A DNA stretch of 64,000 nt from Rattus norvegicus (GCF_036323735.1 NC_086034.1:74113939-74177938), one strand, 5' to 3'. Positions 1 through 12,285 are shown, counted from the stretch's first letter. The notes: generated by a model not told the origin, from the sequence alone. Numbers and translations are program-made.

Positions 1-401
1 CCAGCCACCGTCCCTTGCCGAGCCAGGCATTGTAGCTCGCATGGTTCCCAGCTGGGGAAGTCCACTGACTACTTTTCTTTTTACAGTCACATGCAAAGCA
101 CTTTCCAGCCCTGTGAACACTCTCCAGTAGAGGGAAACCTTCTAGACGGTGACAGGTTGACATTGTGACGTCCCATGATTCAATATTGCGCTGTGTCCAG
201 TAATAAGGTCTTAACCTCACATTCTAGGGCGTAACCAAGAGTGTCCACTACAGCCTGTAATATTTGTTGGATCTTTGAACCTTCGTTGGCCAAACTCACA
301 AAGGGGTAACCCGCTCCTGATAACGAACATTTTATTTGCTCACTTCTGGTGTCTTGTGGGGGCTTTGTCATTCCATTCTTGCATAAATCCACTTAAACTC
401 T

Positions 402-446
<45 letters not shown>
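402..446 (+). repeat. (GT)n microsatellite
   Basis: Pure GT run of about 22 units. Confidence 0.95.
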
Positions 447-448
<2 letters not shown>

Positions 449-499
449 GGAAGCCTCTACAGTAGTAATTTCCATGTGATCTTTTCAAGAAGTCCTTAG

Positions 500-847
500 T
501 GTCCTTCCCTGTGTCCCCTTTACCCTGCCTTCCCATCCCCGGTCTGCTTCCTGGCTTCCTATTCCTTTATTCCTTTTTACCCCTTTGACCACCATGTTTT
601 ATCTCCATCTTCTTTAAGAGAGAACCCCCACGGTTCTTTAGTAATCTCCCGACTTCTCTAGCTGTTCCAACTAACACACACGTATCTGAAGATCCAAAGC
701 TAATGCCTACAGATGAGAAAAAGCTGTTGGATGTTTGCCTTTCTGGGTTACCTCATTTGGAGTGATTGGTTCTAGTTCTAGCCACTTACTTGCGAATTTC
801 ATTTCCTTACCATCTGAATGATGTTCCCTGTGTAACTGTCCCATGTT
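500..847 (-). mobile_element. Old antisense L1 fragment, first part
   Basis: The reverse strand matches the end of mammalian L1 ORF2, recognisable by blocks such as TGCCTTTCTGGGTTACCTCA and the TTCCCTGTGTAAC block. The same L1 resumes at 1437 after an insertion. Heavily diverged and not coding. Confidence 0.7.
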
Positions 848-1436
848 GCTGTAAAATTATAAAAAATAAATAAATAAATAAAGGGCTGTCTTTTACTCCC
901 ACTAGGTCTGGCACTGCAGTCCCCCAAGATATCTGGTAGATATCCTCATCTCAGTCAGCAAAGCCTCTCACCTACTCTGCTCCATCCCGTATCACACTGC
1001 CGATGGCTTCTCTCTGAGGCTGACAGCAATCTCTCTACCTATCTAGTTCCCAAGGCAAGTCGTCACCATACCAGAAATATACATCGCAATTCTGTGACGG
1101 CTCAGTGTCCCACTGCCACATACTCTTAAACTTAATTCTCCACAAGAAAGAACACACAATGCAATAACCTCTGATCCAGTTGATAAGATACAATTGCCCA
1201 CCTACACGTACAAAGTCCTATACACACCCATCCCTTAAAAACATTCATAAGGGTACAGAATGGAATCGTAACATCAGCCTCCATGTTCTCTAGGCAGCTT
1301 CCTGTCCATCTTTTCCTCTTCCTAAAACTTTTCTCCCGCCCATCCTTTCTTCTCATCCAATGACAGGCCTCATTCTATCTTGTACCTGCGCACACCTGCA
1401 TGATGACATCATCCTACAGTCCCACACCTTCATTAT
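848..1436. mobile_element. LTR-like interspersed element, copy 1, nested in L1
   Basis: About 590 bp that splits a continuous antisense L1. A second copy lies at 37570-38135, sharing long blocks such as CAGCAATCTCTCTACC and CACACAACACAATAACCTCTGA-type segments. Probably a solitary LTR of a rodent endogenous retrovirus; the family name is not certain and no coding capacity is seen. Confidence 0.55.
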
Positions 1437-2755
1437 CCATTCACCAGCTAATGGACATTTAGCTGTTTCCATTTGCTGGGTGTTATGAGTAGAGCGTAAT
1501 GAAGATGGATGACCAAGCATGCTATCATAGACGAGAGAGTCCTTTGGGTGTATGTCCGAGATTCGTGGAGCTGGGTAATGTGGTACATGTGTTTTTAGCT
1601 TTTTTGAGAAACCTCACTAATTTGTGTAGTGGCTGCACAAATTTCCCCTCACACCAGCAGTGAGTAAGTTCTCCTGCTACATCTACACCAGTATTAATCA
1701 TTATTTGTGGGGGTCGGGGGTGGTTTTTTTCTTATTCATTTTGACTAGGATAAGGTGAAATCACAAAGTAGTTTTAACTTCTAGTTCCCTAATTGCCAAG
1801 GATGTTGAACACTTTTAAAAAAATATTTCTCAGCCATTTGTATTTTGTCTTTTAAGAACCCTGGTTAGGTCTATGCTCCAGTTTTTAGTCTTGGTGTTCA
1901 GGAGTGTTTGTTTGTTCTCTGTGTGTCCTAGATACTAACCCCCGATTTGACCTGCCTGATCAAGACCTGCCATTCCGTAAGCTGCCTCTTCACTCAAACG
2001 GCCACATCTTGACTGTTCAGAAGTGTCTTAGTTTCATGAGGTCCCATCTGTCAATTGTTCATCCTAACATTTGCACACTCTGGGGTCCTGTTCAGGAAGT
2101 CCTTTCTTGGGCCAAGGAGTTCAAACCTAGTCCCCATTTTTTCCTTCTCCCGGATTCACAGGATAAGGACTTCTGGTGAACTTCTCGATCCATCGGACTC
2201 TAGTCCTTTCTTGCAGGGCAGAGATACGGAGCCAGTCTAGTTCTTGTGCTTACCTGGTTTGTGGAGCGCCATTTGTTGAAGATTCTGTCTTTTACCCAAT
2301 GTGCATTTCCTGTCTCTTCGTAGACACTCAGGTGCCTGAAGCAGCGTGGGCTTGGATTAGGGTTTTCAGTTCTATTCCATTGACCTCCACACTTGTTTCT
2401 ATACCAGTCCTGGGCCATTTTATTATGATAGCTTTGTAGCATAAGTTGAAATCTGGGAGGTAATACCTTCAGCAGATTTTTTTTTATTGTTTATTGTTAT
2501 TTTGGCTATCCTATGTCTTTTGTGTTTCCCTGTGAAATTTAAGATTTTTTTTTCAATTTCTTTGAAGGATTGCATTGGGATTTTGATGTGGACCACATTG
2601 GTCTGCAGATTTCTTCTTCACAATATTGATCCTACCAATTCAGGAGCACGGGTCTTCTAGGGTCTCCTTCCATTTTGTCTTTTCAGGTTCATAAATCTTC
2701 CATTCCATAAATCTTTCACTGCCTTGGTTATATTTATTCCAGGATAGCTAGCACC
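1437..2755 (-). mobile_element. Old antisense L1 fragment, second part (ORF2 3' region)
   Basis: Continues the L1 broken at 848. Antisense ORF2 landmarks include the TATCCATTCACCAGCTAATG block, CACACCAGCAGTGAGT, and TTCTATTCCATTGACCTCC with TTGTTTCTATACCAG near 2380. Many stops and indels; an old, dead copy. Confidence 0.75.
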
Positions 2756-3432
2756 TGGACACAGATGTGGTGCTGGTGCGAAAGGGAATTTTTGTACACA
2801 TAAAATGTTAATACTACATGAAAAGACATGGTTTGATAAAAATGTGTTCATCCATGGAGAGAGGCTTATCTAGCAAGACAGTAGATAAAAGTTTTATAAC
2901 CAAGTTTCTCTTCACTTAGGCTTTATTAGCAGTGAATTCTTAAATATTTAAATGAGAGTTGCTATTAAGTTATTCATAAAATAAGAATTTGAATCAGGTT
3001 GAGCAGACCTGGTTCTTCCATAATTTATGACTCTGTGGGGGAAACCTTCAGTGTCTTTTTTTCTCGGTGTTTGAAATATACAGCTGTTGTCATTGTTCAC
3101 AGATGCTCTGCTGTGGACACGGGATTTTTTCCCCCTCCTTTCTAGAAGAGCTTAGAGCCTTGGGATGTGGGTAGGTTGGTCAGTGGTATCTTTTGCACTG
3201 GTATTACCAGTGAACCATTCCACACAAGTGTACCAGAAAACTTAAATAAACATGGAAAAAACATCAATGGGAAAAGACCTGTGGAAAATGTATCATGTGC
3301 TTTTGAAGAGTCCTCTTATTTACCCCAAGATAGTCACCTGTAGTCTGCCACAGCATTAGCCACGTTACGCACACTACACGTGAGATTAAAGCGACTCAGA
3401 TCAACCTGTCCTTTCTGGTGTCTCCTTTCCAG

Positions 3433-3587
3433 ATTCGGCTTTGGCTACAAAGCGTCTGAGTCAACACGCGGACAGCTGGGTGATCCTGGGCTTCTTCATC
3501 TTCCTGCCTTTCATCATGACTCTCTTCCTTGGGATCATAAAGAGAAACGAAAGGAAAATTGTGCCCCAGAAAGAACAAGAAAGATGA
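3433..3587 (+). CDS. Adam18: ADAM-family last coding exon (probably Adam18), partial
   Basis: A polypyrimidine tract and AG at 3431-3432 open an exon that, read in phase 2 (first full codon at 3435), encodes 50 residues ending at TGA 3585-3587. It holds a hydrophobic membrane segment beginning WVILGFFIFLPF, then a short basic tail beginning KRNERK. This is the layout of the end of membrane-anchored ADAM proteins: one transmembrane helix and a short cytoplasmic tail. In rodents a testis ADAM cluster (Adam32, Adam5, Adam3, Adam18) lies next to Ido1 in the same orientation, and Adam18 is nearest, so that name is inferred from position. Adam18 is a sperm-surface protein lacking an active protease site. 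Earlier exons lie to the left; I found none in 1-3430, which is mostly L1. Two longer-looking frames over the same bases lack the membrane helix. Adam3 or Adam5 remain possible. Confidence 0.65.
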
Positions 3588-3896
3588 GGGGTAAATACCA
3601 CCTGGTGTGAATTTCCTGGGCTAGCTAATGGGGCTCCGCCTTTATCTGCATCATAAGTCCATACTGATGGCCTCTAACATCTTCTCACTCCCTTTCTCCA
3701 CATCAGGTGCCCTGGACCTTTTCTTAGTTGAGTTCCACACTGAACTGGGGACTTAATTCTCCTGACGAGACTAAAATCAGTGTGTCACTGTAACTTTTCC
3801 TCTGCCCTGTGTCTAATCCATGCCATGGAGTTGAACTTCAAGGGAAAAAAAAAACCACCTTTCTTAGTGTAGGCACAATATCGCAACTAGTTCATT

Positions 3897-3902
3897 AATA
3901 AA
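3897..3902 (+). promoter_or_regulatory. Polyadenylation signal AATAAA of the ADAM gene
   Basis: A canonical AATAAA lies about 310 bases after the ADAM stop codon, giving a 3' UTR of ordinary length for this family. No other exact signal lies closer. Confidence 0.5.
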
Positions 3903-5047
3903 TTATTTTCATGTCCATATTTGCCTCAGTTGCTACCAAAGCCTTGTTTCTGAAATCACACGCTGTTCTCCATATTCACGCGGGCTTTTCTGGCTTGTGC
4001 ATCTCTCTGGGCAACTAGGCATTTTACTCACAGACAGTAAGAAACTCCGCTATGCCCAAGTGCAACCCCATGTCTTAGTCCTTTTGCTGCTATTTTAACT
4101 CTGGCCATCAGTAAGAGGCCTGAAAAAGAAGCCATAAAGGAGTCTTCACAAGGATAGTCCAGGGTTCTTAAGTGGCTAGAGTAAGGACACCGTAACCTGA
4201 CACCACAGAGTGGTTAGCCTGGCACCCACTGGCTGGACCCTTTGACCAAACTGCCCCCCCCATATTAGATGACCCAGACTTCCAGGACTTATAATGTGCA
4301 GTAGGTAATTATATGCACAGCCATTCAAGCTAACCTCCCTGAACCGCCTCTGGCCAATTTTAAATGTTCTCCTTTAAATGTACATGTATACAAAGAAATG
4401 TTCCCTGACTGTAAAAGGGCACCCAAACAGAGACACCACACATGCCCCAATAGTCCGTGGTACTCACTACACACGCCAGTTGCTGTCAAGGCTGCTGCCT
4501 ACCCTGTTCTAACAGATGAAATCGCTAACTGCTGGCTCATTCCCTGTGGCCGCTCTTACTTTTCTACCATATTCCTATCACTAGAGCACATCTGAACACC
4601 TCGTGTAGCAAACGACAGTGGACTGTAAGATCCCCACACTTGTGAAAACGTCTCAATGGGAGGTCAGTGGCTGTTTCTGATCTTTTATCGATGACTTTCC
4701 TCCATAATAACTTAATACCATAGTAAGCCTAGTTTCTAAAGGATGAGAGTTGGATCAGCACACAGTTCTGGAAGCTGGGAGGTTAATGTTTGAGAGGCCG
4801 CATCAAGTTAGGTCCTTTTTGATGGGGGTATTCTCTGAAAAGCCCTGATATGGAAAAGTGAGAGGTACACCCAAGAGATACACCACACTGGCTTCCATAA
4901 AAGACCAGTTCTCAGGATAGTTTAGCGGCTTGCTAATTCATGAAGGTATGAGAGGGTTATTCCTCTAATTCACAACCTGATCACCTTTCAAAGGTTCTAC
5001 CTTGCTCCTCTCTTTAATGCTTCACAGTGCGGGTTATATTTTATTTT

Positions 5048-5130
5048 CTTTTTTTCAGAGCTGGGGACCGAACCCAGGGCCTTGCGCTTGCTAGGCAAGC
5101 GCTCTACCACTGAGCTAAATCCCCAACCCC
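5048..5130 (-). mobile_element. ID SINE (BC1-type), minus strand
   Basis: Near-consensus rat ID element in reverse orientation: T-rich tail, GAGCTGGGGACCGAACCC, ending ATCCCCAACCCC. Flanked by GGGTTAT(A/G)TTTT direct repeats, a target-site duplication. Confidence 0.93.
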
Positions 5131-5293
5131 ATGGGTTATGTTTTTAACATGTATTTTGGTGGGGAAATTAATCTATAACACTTGCAAATATGGTATCAAC
5201 TTTGAAGTGTGTTTTCCTTTGGAAGTTATTAATGATCCATTTTACTAAGATATTTTCAGTTGTACACGTGTTATATCTATATTGCTTATGTAG

Positions 5294-5580
5294 AAGAAGA
5301 ACAAGAAAATGGAGAAGGAGGAAGAAAAGGAGCAAGAGGAGGAGGGGAAGAGAAGGAGAAGAAAGGGAAGAAGAAGAAGAGGAAGAGGAGGAGGAGGAGG
5401 AGAAGGAGGAAGAGGAAGAAGAGGAGGAGGAAGAAGAGGAGGAGGAGGAGAAGGAGGAAGGGGAAGAGGAGGAGGAGAAGGAGGAGGAGGAGGAGGAGGA
5501 GGAGGAGGAAGAAGAAGAAGAAGAAGAAGAAGAAGAAGAAGAAGAAGAAGAAGAAGAAGAAGAAGAAGAAGAAGAAGAGG
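5294..5580 (+). repeat. Polypurine (GGA/GAA)n tract
   Basis: About 290 bp of nearly uninterrupted purine, GGA-rich then a pure GAA run from about 5510. All three plus frames stay open as poly-Glu, poly-Lys and poly-Arg, which is a composition artefact. Confidence 0.95.
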
Positions 5581-5589
5581 GTTCTTTAT

Positions 5590-7255
5590 AGAGAAAAAGG
5601 AAAGGGAGACTCTTAAGGAACGCTTTACGTTGATGCTATTGAGAGAATAGCATCAGGGCCCCTGCACAGTTAATTAGCAGAGGAAAAAGCATGTTTTCTT
5701 ACAGAAATATATTCATTTTCCTCATGTTTGAATGCCTTTGTTTGGATGCTTAGTCTCCACTCTCGGTGGAGTTTAACAGGCAGTGCAGCTGTTCAAAGGT
5801 GATTCCTGGCTAGGAAAAGTAGAATTGGGCCTTGAAAGTTATAAGCCAGCCCTGGTTCCCGTCCACTCTACTCCCTGTTTGCAGATCAAAGCTCACAGTG
5901 TGACCCGCCTCTCTGTGCTCCTGCCAGACTGGACCAATGGACTCCTTCTGCCACGCCTTCTCTGCAATAGGGAGCTGAAATCCCCTGAAACTATAAACCC
6001 CGACCCTGTTTTCCACAACACTGAATATGTCTTACTTTAGCATACATCAAAGTGAAAGAGCTAAGTGTACGTGTTTCAGGCCCGCTGGGAGATTTTAAAA
6101 TCGTGTTTGGCTAAGGAAATTGCAAGTAAGCTTAGCGTGCCGGCTGTGGCACTGTTGTTACCAGGTGCCTTTAGCCACGCTGAGGGCAAACGTAAGCGGG
6201 AGAGTGGAACAGAAGGATCCGAAAACATGCAGCCTCCAAGCACAAGGATATGCAAAGCCTCAAGTACGGCGCGTGCAGACATAGTTGTCATACGTGAACA
6301 TGTCAGCACCATATGATTAAAAGTCACTCTTTCCCATGCCAGCAGAGTTTACCATGCTCTGCCTAAGGTGACTCACAGTTTTCATGAATTCTTGGTTGAA
6401 AAAAATTTAGGAATATATTCAGAAAGTTAACTTTATTAGCTTTAGAGAGGAGGAACAGCAGAGTTGGGGAATCCATAAACCCCTGCAGCTGCCCAGAATA
6501 GGGACACGGAGGAGTTGGAGAGGAAGGAAGTCACACCTTTTACTACAGAGCTAGTGAATAAAAATTGGCTGACCCTAAAAAGAAATCAATCATCAATCAA
6601 TATATTTGTACAGACTAGGGGAAATATTGTTAATAGATGCAAGACAAGAATGTGATAGGATCAACATACACATCTTGTACATTTATACAGCATCCTGTAT
6701 ATTCATTCAAGAACATGTAATACCTGGTCTGTCCTACTCACCAACATTTTTATCACACTCATTCTCTTTCACGGTTGCTTTTGCTCCCCACCCCAGATCA
6801 TCTGCATCCAACAGATGCTGTTCGAGCATCGTCTTTTCCTTCCGAGTGCCCGCCTTAGATGACTGTATCATGTTTTTCCCCCTTGGGCTGCCTTTTTACA
6901 TGATGGGTTCAAATTCTGGGGACTCACAAGTCAGGAAACCACAAATGAGTTTGATGTAAAGCAAATGCCATTTCCCTTGGATGCAGAATTGGTTTGCGAG
7001 TCCAAAGATTAGGTTCAGCATCGTTTTGCCGAGGAAAATGGGCTTGGGCATTTCCCATGTCATGTGGTCAGAACCGCAGGACTAGGGCAAGTAGGCCACG
7101 GATCCAAGTCAAAGAATCTGACCTCATCGTGTACAAGTCCTCCCCGCACTGAGAATCAGAACACCAAGTGTGCATTAGTCTGTGTTGGCTTCCTGCGGTT
7201 TTTCTTATTGTAATAGGAAGAGGGGGTGCATTCTCTTCTTTTCGAGCATGGTTTT
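5590..7255. other. Intergenic stretch, nothing recognised
   Basis: No gene, splice-framed exon or repeat family could be recognised. Open frames here are under 120 codons and unlike known proteins. Confidence 0.5.
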
Positions 7256-7263
7256 GTGTAGAG

Positions 7264-7472
7264 CAGTGGTTCTCAACCTTCCTAACCACTGCGACCCTTT
7301 AACACATGTTCCTCGTGTTGTGGTGACCCCCAGTCATAAAATTATTATTGTTACTACTTCATAACTATAATTTTGCCATCTGTTATGAATCATAATGTAA
7401 GTATCCAATATGCAGCGTATCTGATACGGGACCCCTGCAAAAGGTCACGACCTCACAGGTTGAGAATCAGTG
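7264..7472 (+). mobile_element. hAT-type DNA element (URR1-like), copy 1
   Basis: Terminal inverted repeats CAGTGGTTCTCAACCTTCC and AGGTTGAGAATCAGTG, with the conserved interior ATAACTATAATTTTGCCA. Flanked by 8-bp duplications GTGTAGAG (7256-7263) and GTGTAAAG (7473-7480), the size typical of hAT transposons. No transposase. Confidence 0.85.
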
Positions 7473-8547
7473 GTGTAAAGGGAACAGGATGGACGGTCCC
7501 ATCCTAGATGTGGTGGGTCAGTGCCTGTGTTACAGAATACAGTGCACAGCTGAGGGTTTCAGACAGTGCTACCAACAACAGCCTTGGTATTCCTTTGCTG
7601 ACTGAGAGGCTGCAAGGGTTCTCAGGCCTGGGCCTTCCCAGAGTCAGGGGGTCACAGTGACCTGAAGGCGGCCTGTGACAGTTCAGTTTTGTCTATCCCA
7701 GTACCGTGTCTATTGTAAGGCATTGAGATCATTGTGGAAACCTAACACACCGGAAATGACCATGTATCATGGATCGTTTCTAGGACAAATAAATGGGGTA
7801 CCCTCTGTGGCACAGCCTGAACCCCTCAACTGTGTTATGATCTCCATGGCACAAGCACAAACCAACTAGAGACCTTGCTTCTATAGTGTCAAGTACAGAC
7901 ACAGTAGTGGGTCTCGCTCTCTGATTCCCAGCATCCTGGCTAAGATGAGACGCAGCAGAAAACTGAACCATTTCCACACTTTCCACGAGACCACGCAGGG
8001 GCCTGTCTGTCAAGCTCTGGTCAGACAGTTATACCCTGGGGTATTCTACCTCTGCATGCAGTAGCATGGGGCAATGGCATCATGGCTACTGAGTGTTACT
8101 TTGGGAGAAAACCCAGCAAGAAGAAAGTGTTTCCTAAACCATTAATCCACTGGCAGAAAAGGGCTAAGTTAGTGTCTGGGCGATTCAGACACAGGAAGTG
8201 TGAGCAGAAACCCTGAACTACTGCTTTTGTGGTTTGCCTATTAATTTAGCAGTTACGGAAATTGCCCTTGGCCTGAAAGGCAAACATAACACTTAGCAGC
8301 GGGGCCTGTGGTTGGCTGTAATTGCAGAGAAGTCTATCATTTTCAGCCTAAACCTCATGTAGAACACCCTGTGCGGTTCCTTCTCTTTCCCTGATGCAGA
8401 GAGAAAAGGACTGTGTAGTGGGAGTGGTCATAGTCACACACCGGCAAGTTTGCGGAGGCTGCTTCAGTTCTGGGTGAGCCTCCTCAGCTCCAGGAGGACA
8501 GAGGACATGTCAGGCTGTCCTGATGAAAGATTAGACGGCAGGGCTAG

Positions 8548-8650
8548 AGATATGGGTCAGTGGTGGGGACACATGCTACTTTTACAGAGGACGCAAGGGT
8601 TGGATTCTGACCACCCACACCGTGTGGCTCACAACTGCCAATAACTCCAG
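8548..8650 (+). mobile_element. B2/B3-lineage SINE body
   Basis: GGGCTAGAGATATGGGTCAG followed by a tRNA-like region and TGTGGCTCACAACTGCC resembles a diverged B3/B2 SINE. Its tail runs directly into the tandem array that follows. Confidence 0.6.
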
Positions 8651-9640
8651 CTCTGGGGAACTTGATGTTTCTGGCTTCTGTGGACATCTGCACTCAGAAC
8701 AGGCACACACATGCATATACATACATACATACATACGCATACACACATGCACTTAGTCTGGGGAACTTGATGTTTCTGGCTTCTGTGGACCTCTACACTC
8801 AGAACAGGCACACACATGCATATACATACATACATACATACATACATACATACATACATACATACGCATACACACATGCACTTAGTCTGGGGAACTTGAT
8901 GTTTCTGGCTTCTGTGGACCTCTACACTCAGAACAGGCACACACATGCATATACATACATACATACATACATACATACGCATACACACATGCACTTAGTC
9001 TGGGGAACTTGATGTTTCTGGCTTCTGTGGACCTCTACACTCAGAACAGGCACACACATGCATATACATACATACATACATACATACATACATACATACA
9101 TACATACGCATACACACATGCACTTAGTCTGGGGAACTTGATGTTTCTGGCTTCTGTGGACCTCTACACTCAGAACAGGCACACACATGCATATACATAC
9201 ATACATACATACATACATACATACATACATACATACGCATACACACATGCACTTAGTCTGGGGAATTTGATGTTTCTGGCTCTTGTGGACATCTGCACTC
9301 AGAACAGGCACACACATGCATATACATACATACATACATACATACATACATAGATACGCATACACACATGCACTTAGTCTGGGGAACTTGATGTTTCTGG
9401 CTTCTGTGAACATCTGCACTCAGAACATGCACACACATGCATGCTCATGCATACACATACATACACATATACATATATACATAAACACATACGCATGCAT
9501 ACACACATGCACTTAGTCTGGGGAACTTGATGTCTCTGCCTTCTGTGGACAACTGCACTCAGAACATGTATACACATACACATACATGCACACTCATGCA
9601 TACTTATGCATGCATACACACATGCACTTTAAAACTAATA
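8651..9640 (+). repeat. Minisatellite of SINE-tail units with embedded (CATA)n
   Basis: Eight tandem units begin with CTGGGGAACTTGATGT or a close variant (about 8652, 8758, 8887, 8999, 9128, 9258, 9378 and 9518). Each unit holds a B3-tail segment, a CATA run of variable length and ATACACACATGCACTTAGT. Unit lengths run from 106 to 140 bp because the CATA run differs. Both strands stay open, but the products are low-complexity. Confidence 0.93.
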
Positions 9641-10513
9641 AAAATAAATCCTTTAAAAAAATTGGTCCTCTTCAGATGAGCTCAGAATCCAGTCTGTATT
9701 TGAGGCTTCCTGCCCTAGAGTCCACCCAATCATTTGCCTTTAGAGCACGGAAGCGAGTAATGTTGCGGTCGTAAATGAGGTCTGGAGAAGTCCAGGCTCA
9801 AAGTCTAAGTGACCTAGATGCCGACCTCATTTTTTACAGAAAGCCAGGCGTCCCTTGTGCACTTAGGCAAGCTGTGGATAACAGTTCCGGGGGTGGGGGG
9901 GACGTGTCCTACAGGGAAAAGGGTCATAATGTGCTGTTTTTTGAGGTTGCTCTTCCAAAAAGTCACCAGTTGGCACGGTTGCCACTCTTTCACATGTCGC
10001 AGAAATCCTGCCCATGGAGGATTTCTGAAACCATGATGCTGGAGCAACCTGTCCCCTGGTTGCTCACACTCCCCAACCCAGGGGTTAGGCATGTTTATCT
10101 GAAAGCCCTGTGAAGGTACCACACATCATGAAATGTGCACCCTACACTTTTAGGAGGTCCCCAGCCACAGAGTAGTTCCCTGAGAGGTTTGGACAAAGTG
10201 GGTCCCCTCCTATCGTCACAGTGAAGTTACCTTCATGCATCTTTTGTTTCTCAACTTGAGCAACCTAAAATGTCCAGTTGCAATTCTTGAATCGGCCACA
10301 AGATGTCACTATACATTTATCGTAACAAAAAGAACCAGCAGAGTCCCATTCCCTGTTGCCAAATTTTCTCTTTTAGCTTCTGTTTAAGGCTAAGATATAC
10401 TATATTTTATTTTCATATGTAATACTGCATATACATATTAAAGTATGGACGGGCAACTTATGCAGCAAAGTTACAAAGTACAAAGTTAAAGGTTTAATTC
10501 TATTAATCAACAT

Positions 10514-11643
10514 GTCTATGTGTATATCTGTGGTGTTTATCTGTGTGTGTGCCTGTGTGTATCTGTGTGTGTGTCTGTGTATCTGTGTGTATCTGTGTGT
10601 GTGTCTGTGTATCTGTGTGTATCTGTGCCTGTGTGTATCTGTGTGTGTGTCTGTGTATCTGTGTGTATCTGTGCCTGTGTGTATCTGTGTGTGTGTCTGT
10701 GTGTATCTGTGTGTGTGTCTGTGTATCTGTGTGTATCTGTGCCTGTGTGTATCTGTGTGTGTGTCTGTGTGTATCTGTGTGTATCTGTGCCTGTGTGTAT
10801 CTGTGTGTGTGTCTGTGTATCTGTGTGTATCTGTGCCTGTGTGTATCTGTGTGTGTCTGTGTATCTGTGTGTATCTGTGCCTGTGTGTATCTGTGTGTGT
10901 GCCTGTGTGTATCTGTGTGTATCTGTGCCTGTGTGTATCTGTGTGTGTGTCTGTGTATCTGTGTGTATCTGTGCCTGTGTGTGTCTGTGTATCTGTGCCT
11001 GTGTGTATCTGTGTGTGTGTCTGTGTATCTGTGTGTATCTGTGCCTGTGTGTATCTGTGTGTGTCTGTGTATCTGTGTGTATCTGTGCCTGTGTGTATCT
11101 GTGTGTGTGTCTGTGTATCTGTGTGTATCTGTGCCTGTGTGTATCTGTGTGTGTCTGTGTGTATCTGTGTGTGTGTCTGTGTATCTGTGTGTATCTGTGC
11201 CTGTGTGTATCTGTGTGTGTGTCTGTGTATCTGTGTGTATCTGTGCCTGTGTGTATCTGTGTGTGTGCCTGTGTGTATCTGTGTGTGTGTCTGTGTATCT
11301 GTGTGTATCTGTGCCTGTGTGTATCTGTGTGTGTGTCTGTGTATCTGTGTGTATCTGTGCCTGTGTGTATCTGTGTGTGTGTCTGTGTATCTGTGTGTAT
11401 CTGTGCCTGTGTGTATCTGTGTGTGTGTCTGTGTGTATCTGTGTGTGTGTCTGTGTATCTGTGTGTATCTGTGCCTGTGTGTATCTGTGTGTGTGTCTGT
11501 GTATCTGTGTGTATCTGTGTGTGTGTCTGTGTATCTGTGTGTATCTGTGCCTGTGTGTATCTGTGTGTGTGTCTGTGTATCTGTGTGTATCTGTGCCTGT
11601 GTGTATCTGTGTGTGTGTCTGTGTGTATCTGTGTCTATGTGTA

Positions 11644-11674
<31 letters not shown>

Positions 11675-11725
11675 GTGTGCGTGTGTGTGTGTGTGTGTGT
11701 GTCTGTGTCTGTGTCTGTGTCTGTG
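10514..11725 (+). repeat. Composite GT-rich minisatellite
   Basis: About 1.1 kb of interleaved CTGTGTGTAT, CTGTGCCTGTGTGTAT and (GT)n pieces in higher-order units of roughly 46-62 bp, ending in (CT)n and (GT)n. All three plus frames and one minus frame are open for about 410-430 codons because the units lack stop codons; this is not a gene. Confidence 0.95.
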
Positions 11726-11737
11726 TACACATGTATG

Positions 11738-12010
11738 TTCCTATTGCTGCGATAAAACAACTTCACTATAAGCAACTTGGTAAGGAAAGGATTTGTTTCT
11801 GCTTACTGTTCCGTATCACAGGCTGTCAGTAAGGGAGAGTCAGGGCAGGAACATGGAGGCAGGAACTGAAGCAGAGGCCATGGACTGGGCCCTTCATTGT
11901 TAATCAATAATCTAGGAAATGTACCACAGGCTTGTCCAGAGGCCAATTTGGTGGGAGCATTTCTCAATGCCATTCCCTTTAGCTTGTATCAAGTCAACAT
12001 AAAACTAGAT
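11738..12010 (-). mobile_element. Rodent interspersed repeat, antisense (probably Lx-type L1 3' region)
   Basis: TATTGCTGCGATAAAAC at one end and AAGTCAACATAAAACTAG at the other are the reverse of the element at 44340-44765 (GTCAACTTGACA to CAGCAATAGAAAT). The family assignment is tentative. Confidence 0.5.
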
Positions 12011-12029
12011 AGCACAGTGCATGTGACTA

Positions 12030-12285
12030 CATGTGTGTGTGTGTGTGAAAGAGAATGTGTATGAGTGTGTTTATGTGTGTGAATAAGTGTGTGAGTGTAA
12101 GCATGTGAGTGTGTGGATGGGTAAGTGTGTAAGTGTCTGTGTGAGCGTTTTTATTTTGTGTGTGTCTGTGTGCATTTGTGTGTATTTGAGTATATGAGTT
12201 TGTGTATGTGTCTGAGTGTGTATGTCTTTATGTGAGTGTGTGTGAGTGTGTGAGTGTGTGTGTGTGTACGTGTGTATGTGTGTGT
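12030..12285 (+). repeat. Imperfect (GT)n-rich tract
   Basis: GTGTGTGA, GTGAGTGT and similar imperfect GT motifs over 250 bp; low complexity. Confidence 0.85.

Noticed and set aside
1904..2439. Plus-strand frames of 60-90 codons
   Set aside because: They lie in antisense L1 sequence and are not plausible exons.
3380..3610. Alternative 76-codon frame over the ADAM exon
   Set aside because: The phase-2 frame from the splice acceptor gives the transmembrane helix and basic tail; this frame gives no known feature.
5190..5650. Poly-Glu, poly-Lys and poly-Arg proteins
   Set aside because: Produced by a GGA/GAA tract; no conserved start, splice or domain.
8651..9640. CRISPR-like regular array
   Set aside because: The intervals are not unique spacers; the whole unit repeats, and the sequence is a SINE-tail minisatellite in a mammal.
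10503..11832. Open frames of 409-429 codons
   Set aside because: They exist in four frames at once across a GT minisatellite and encode only short repeating motifs.
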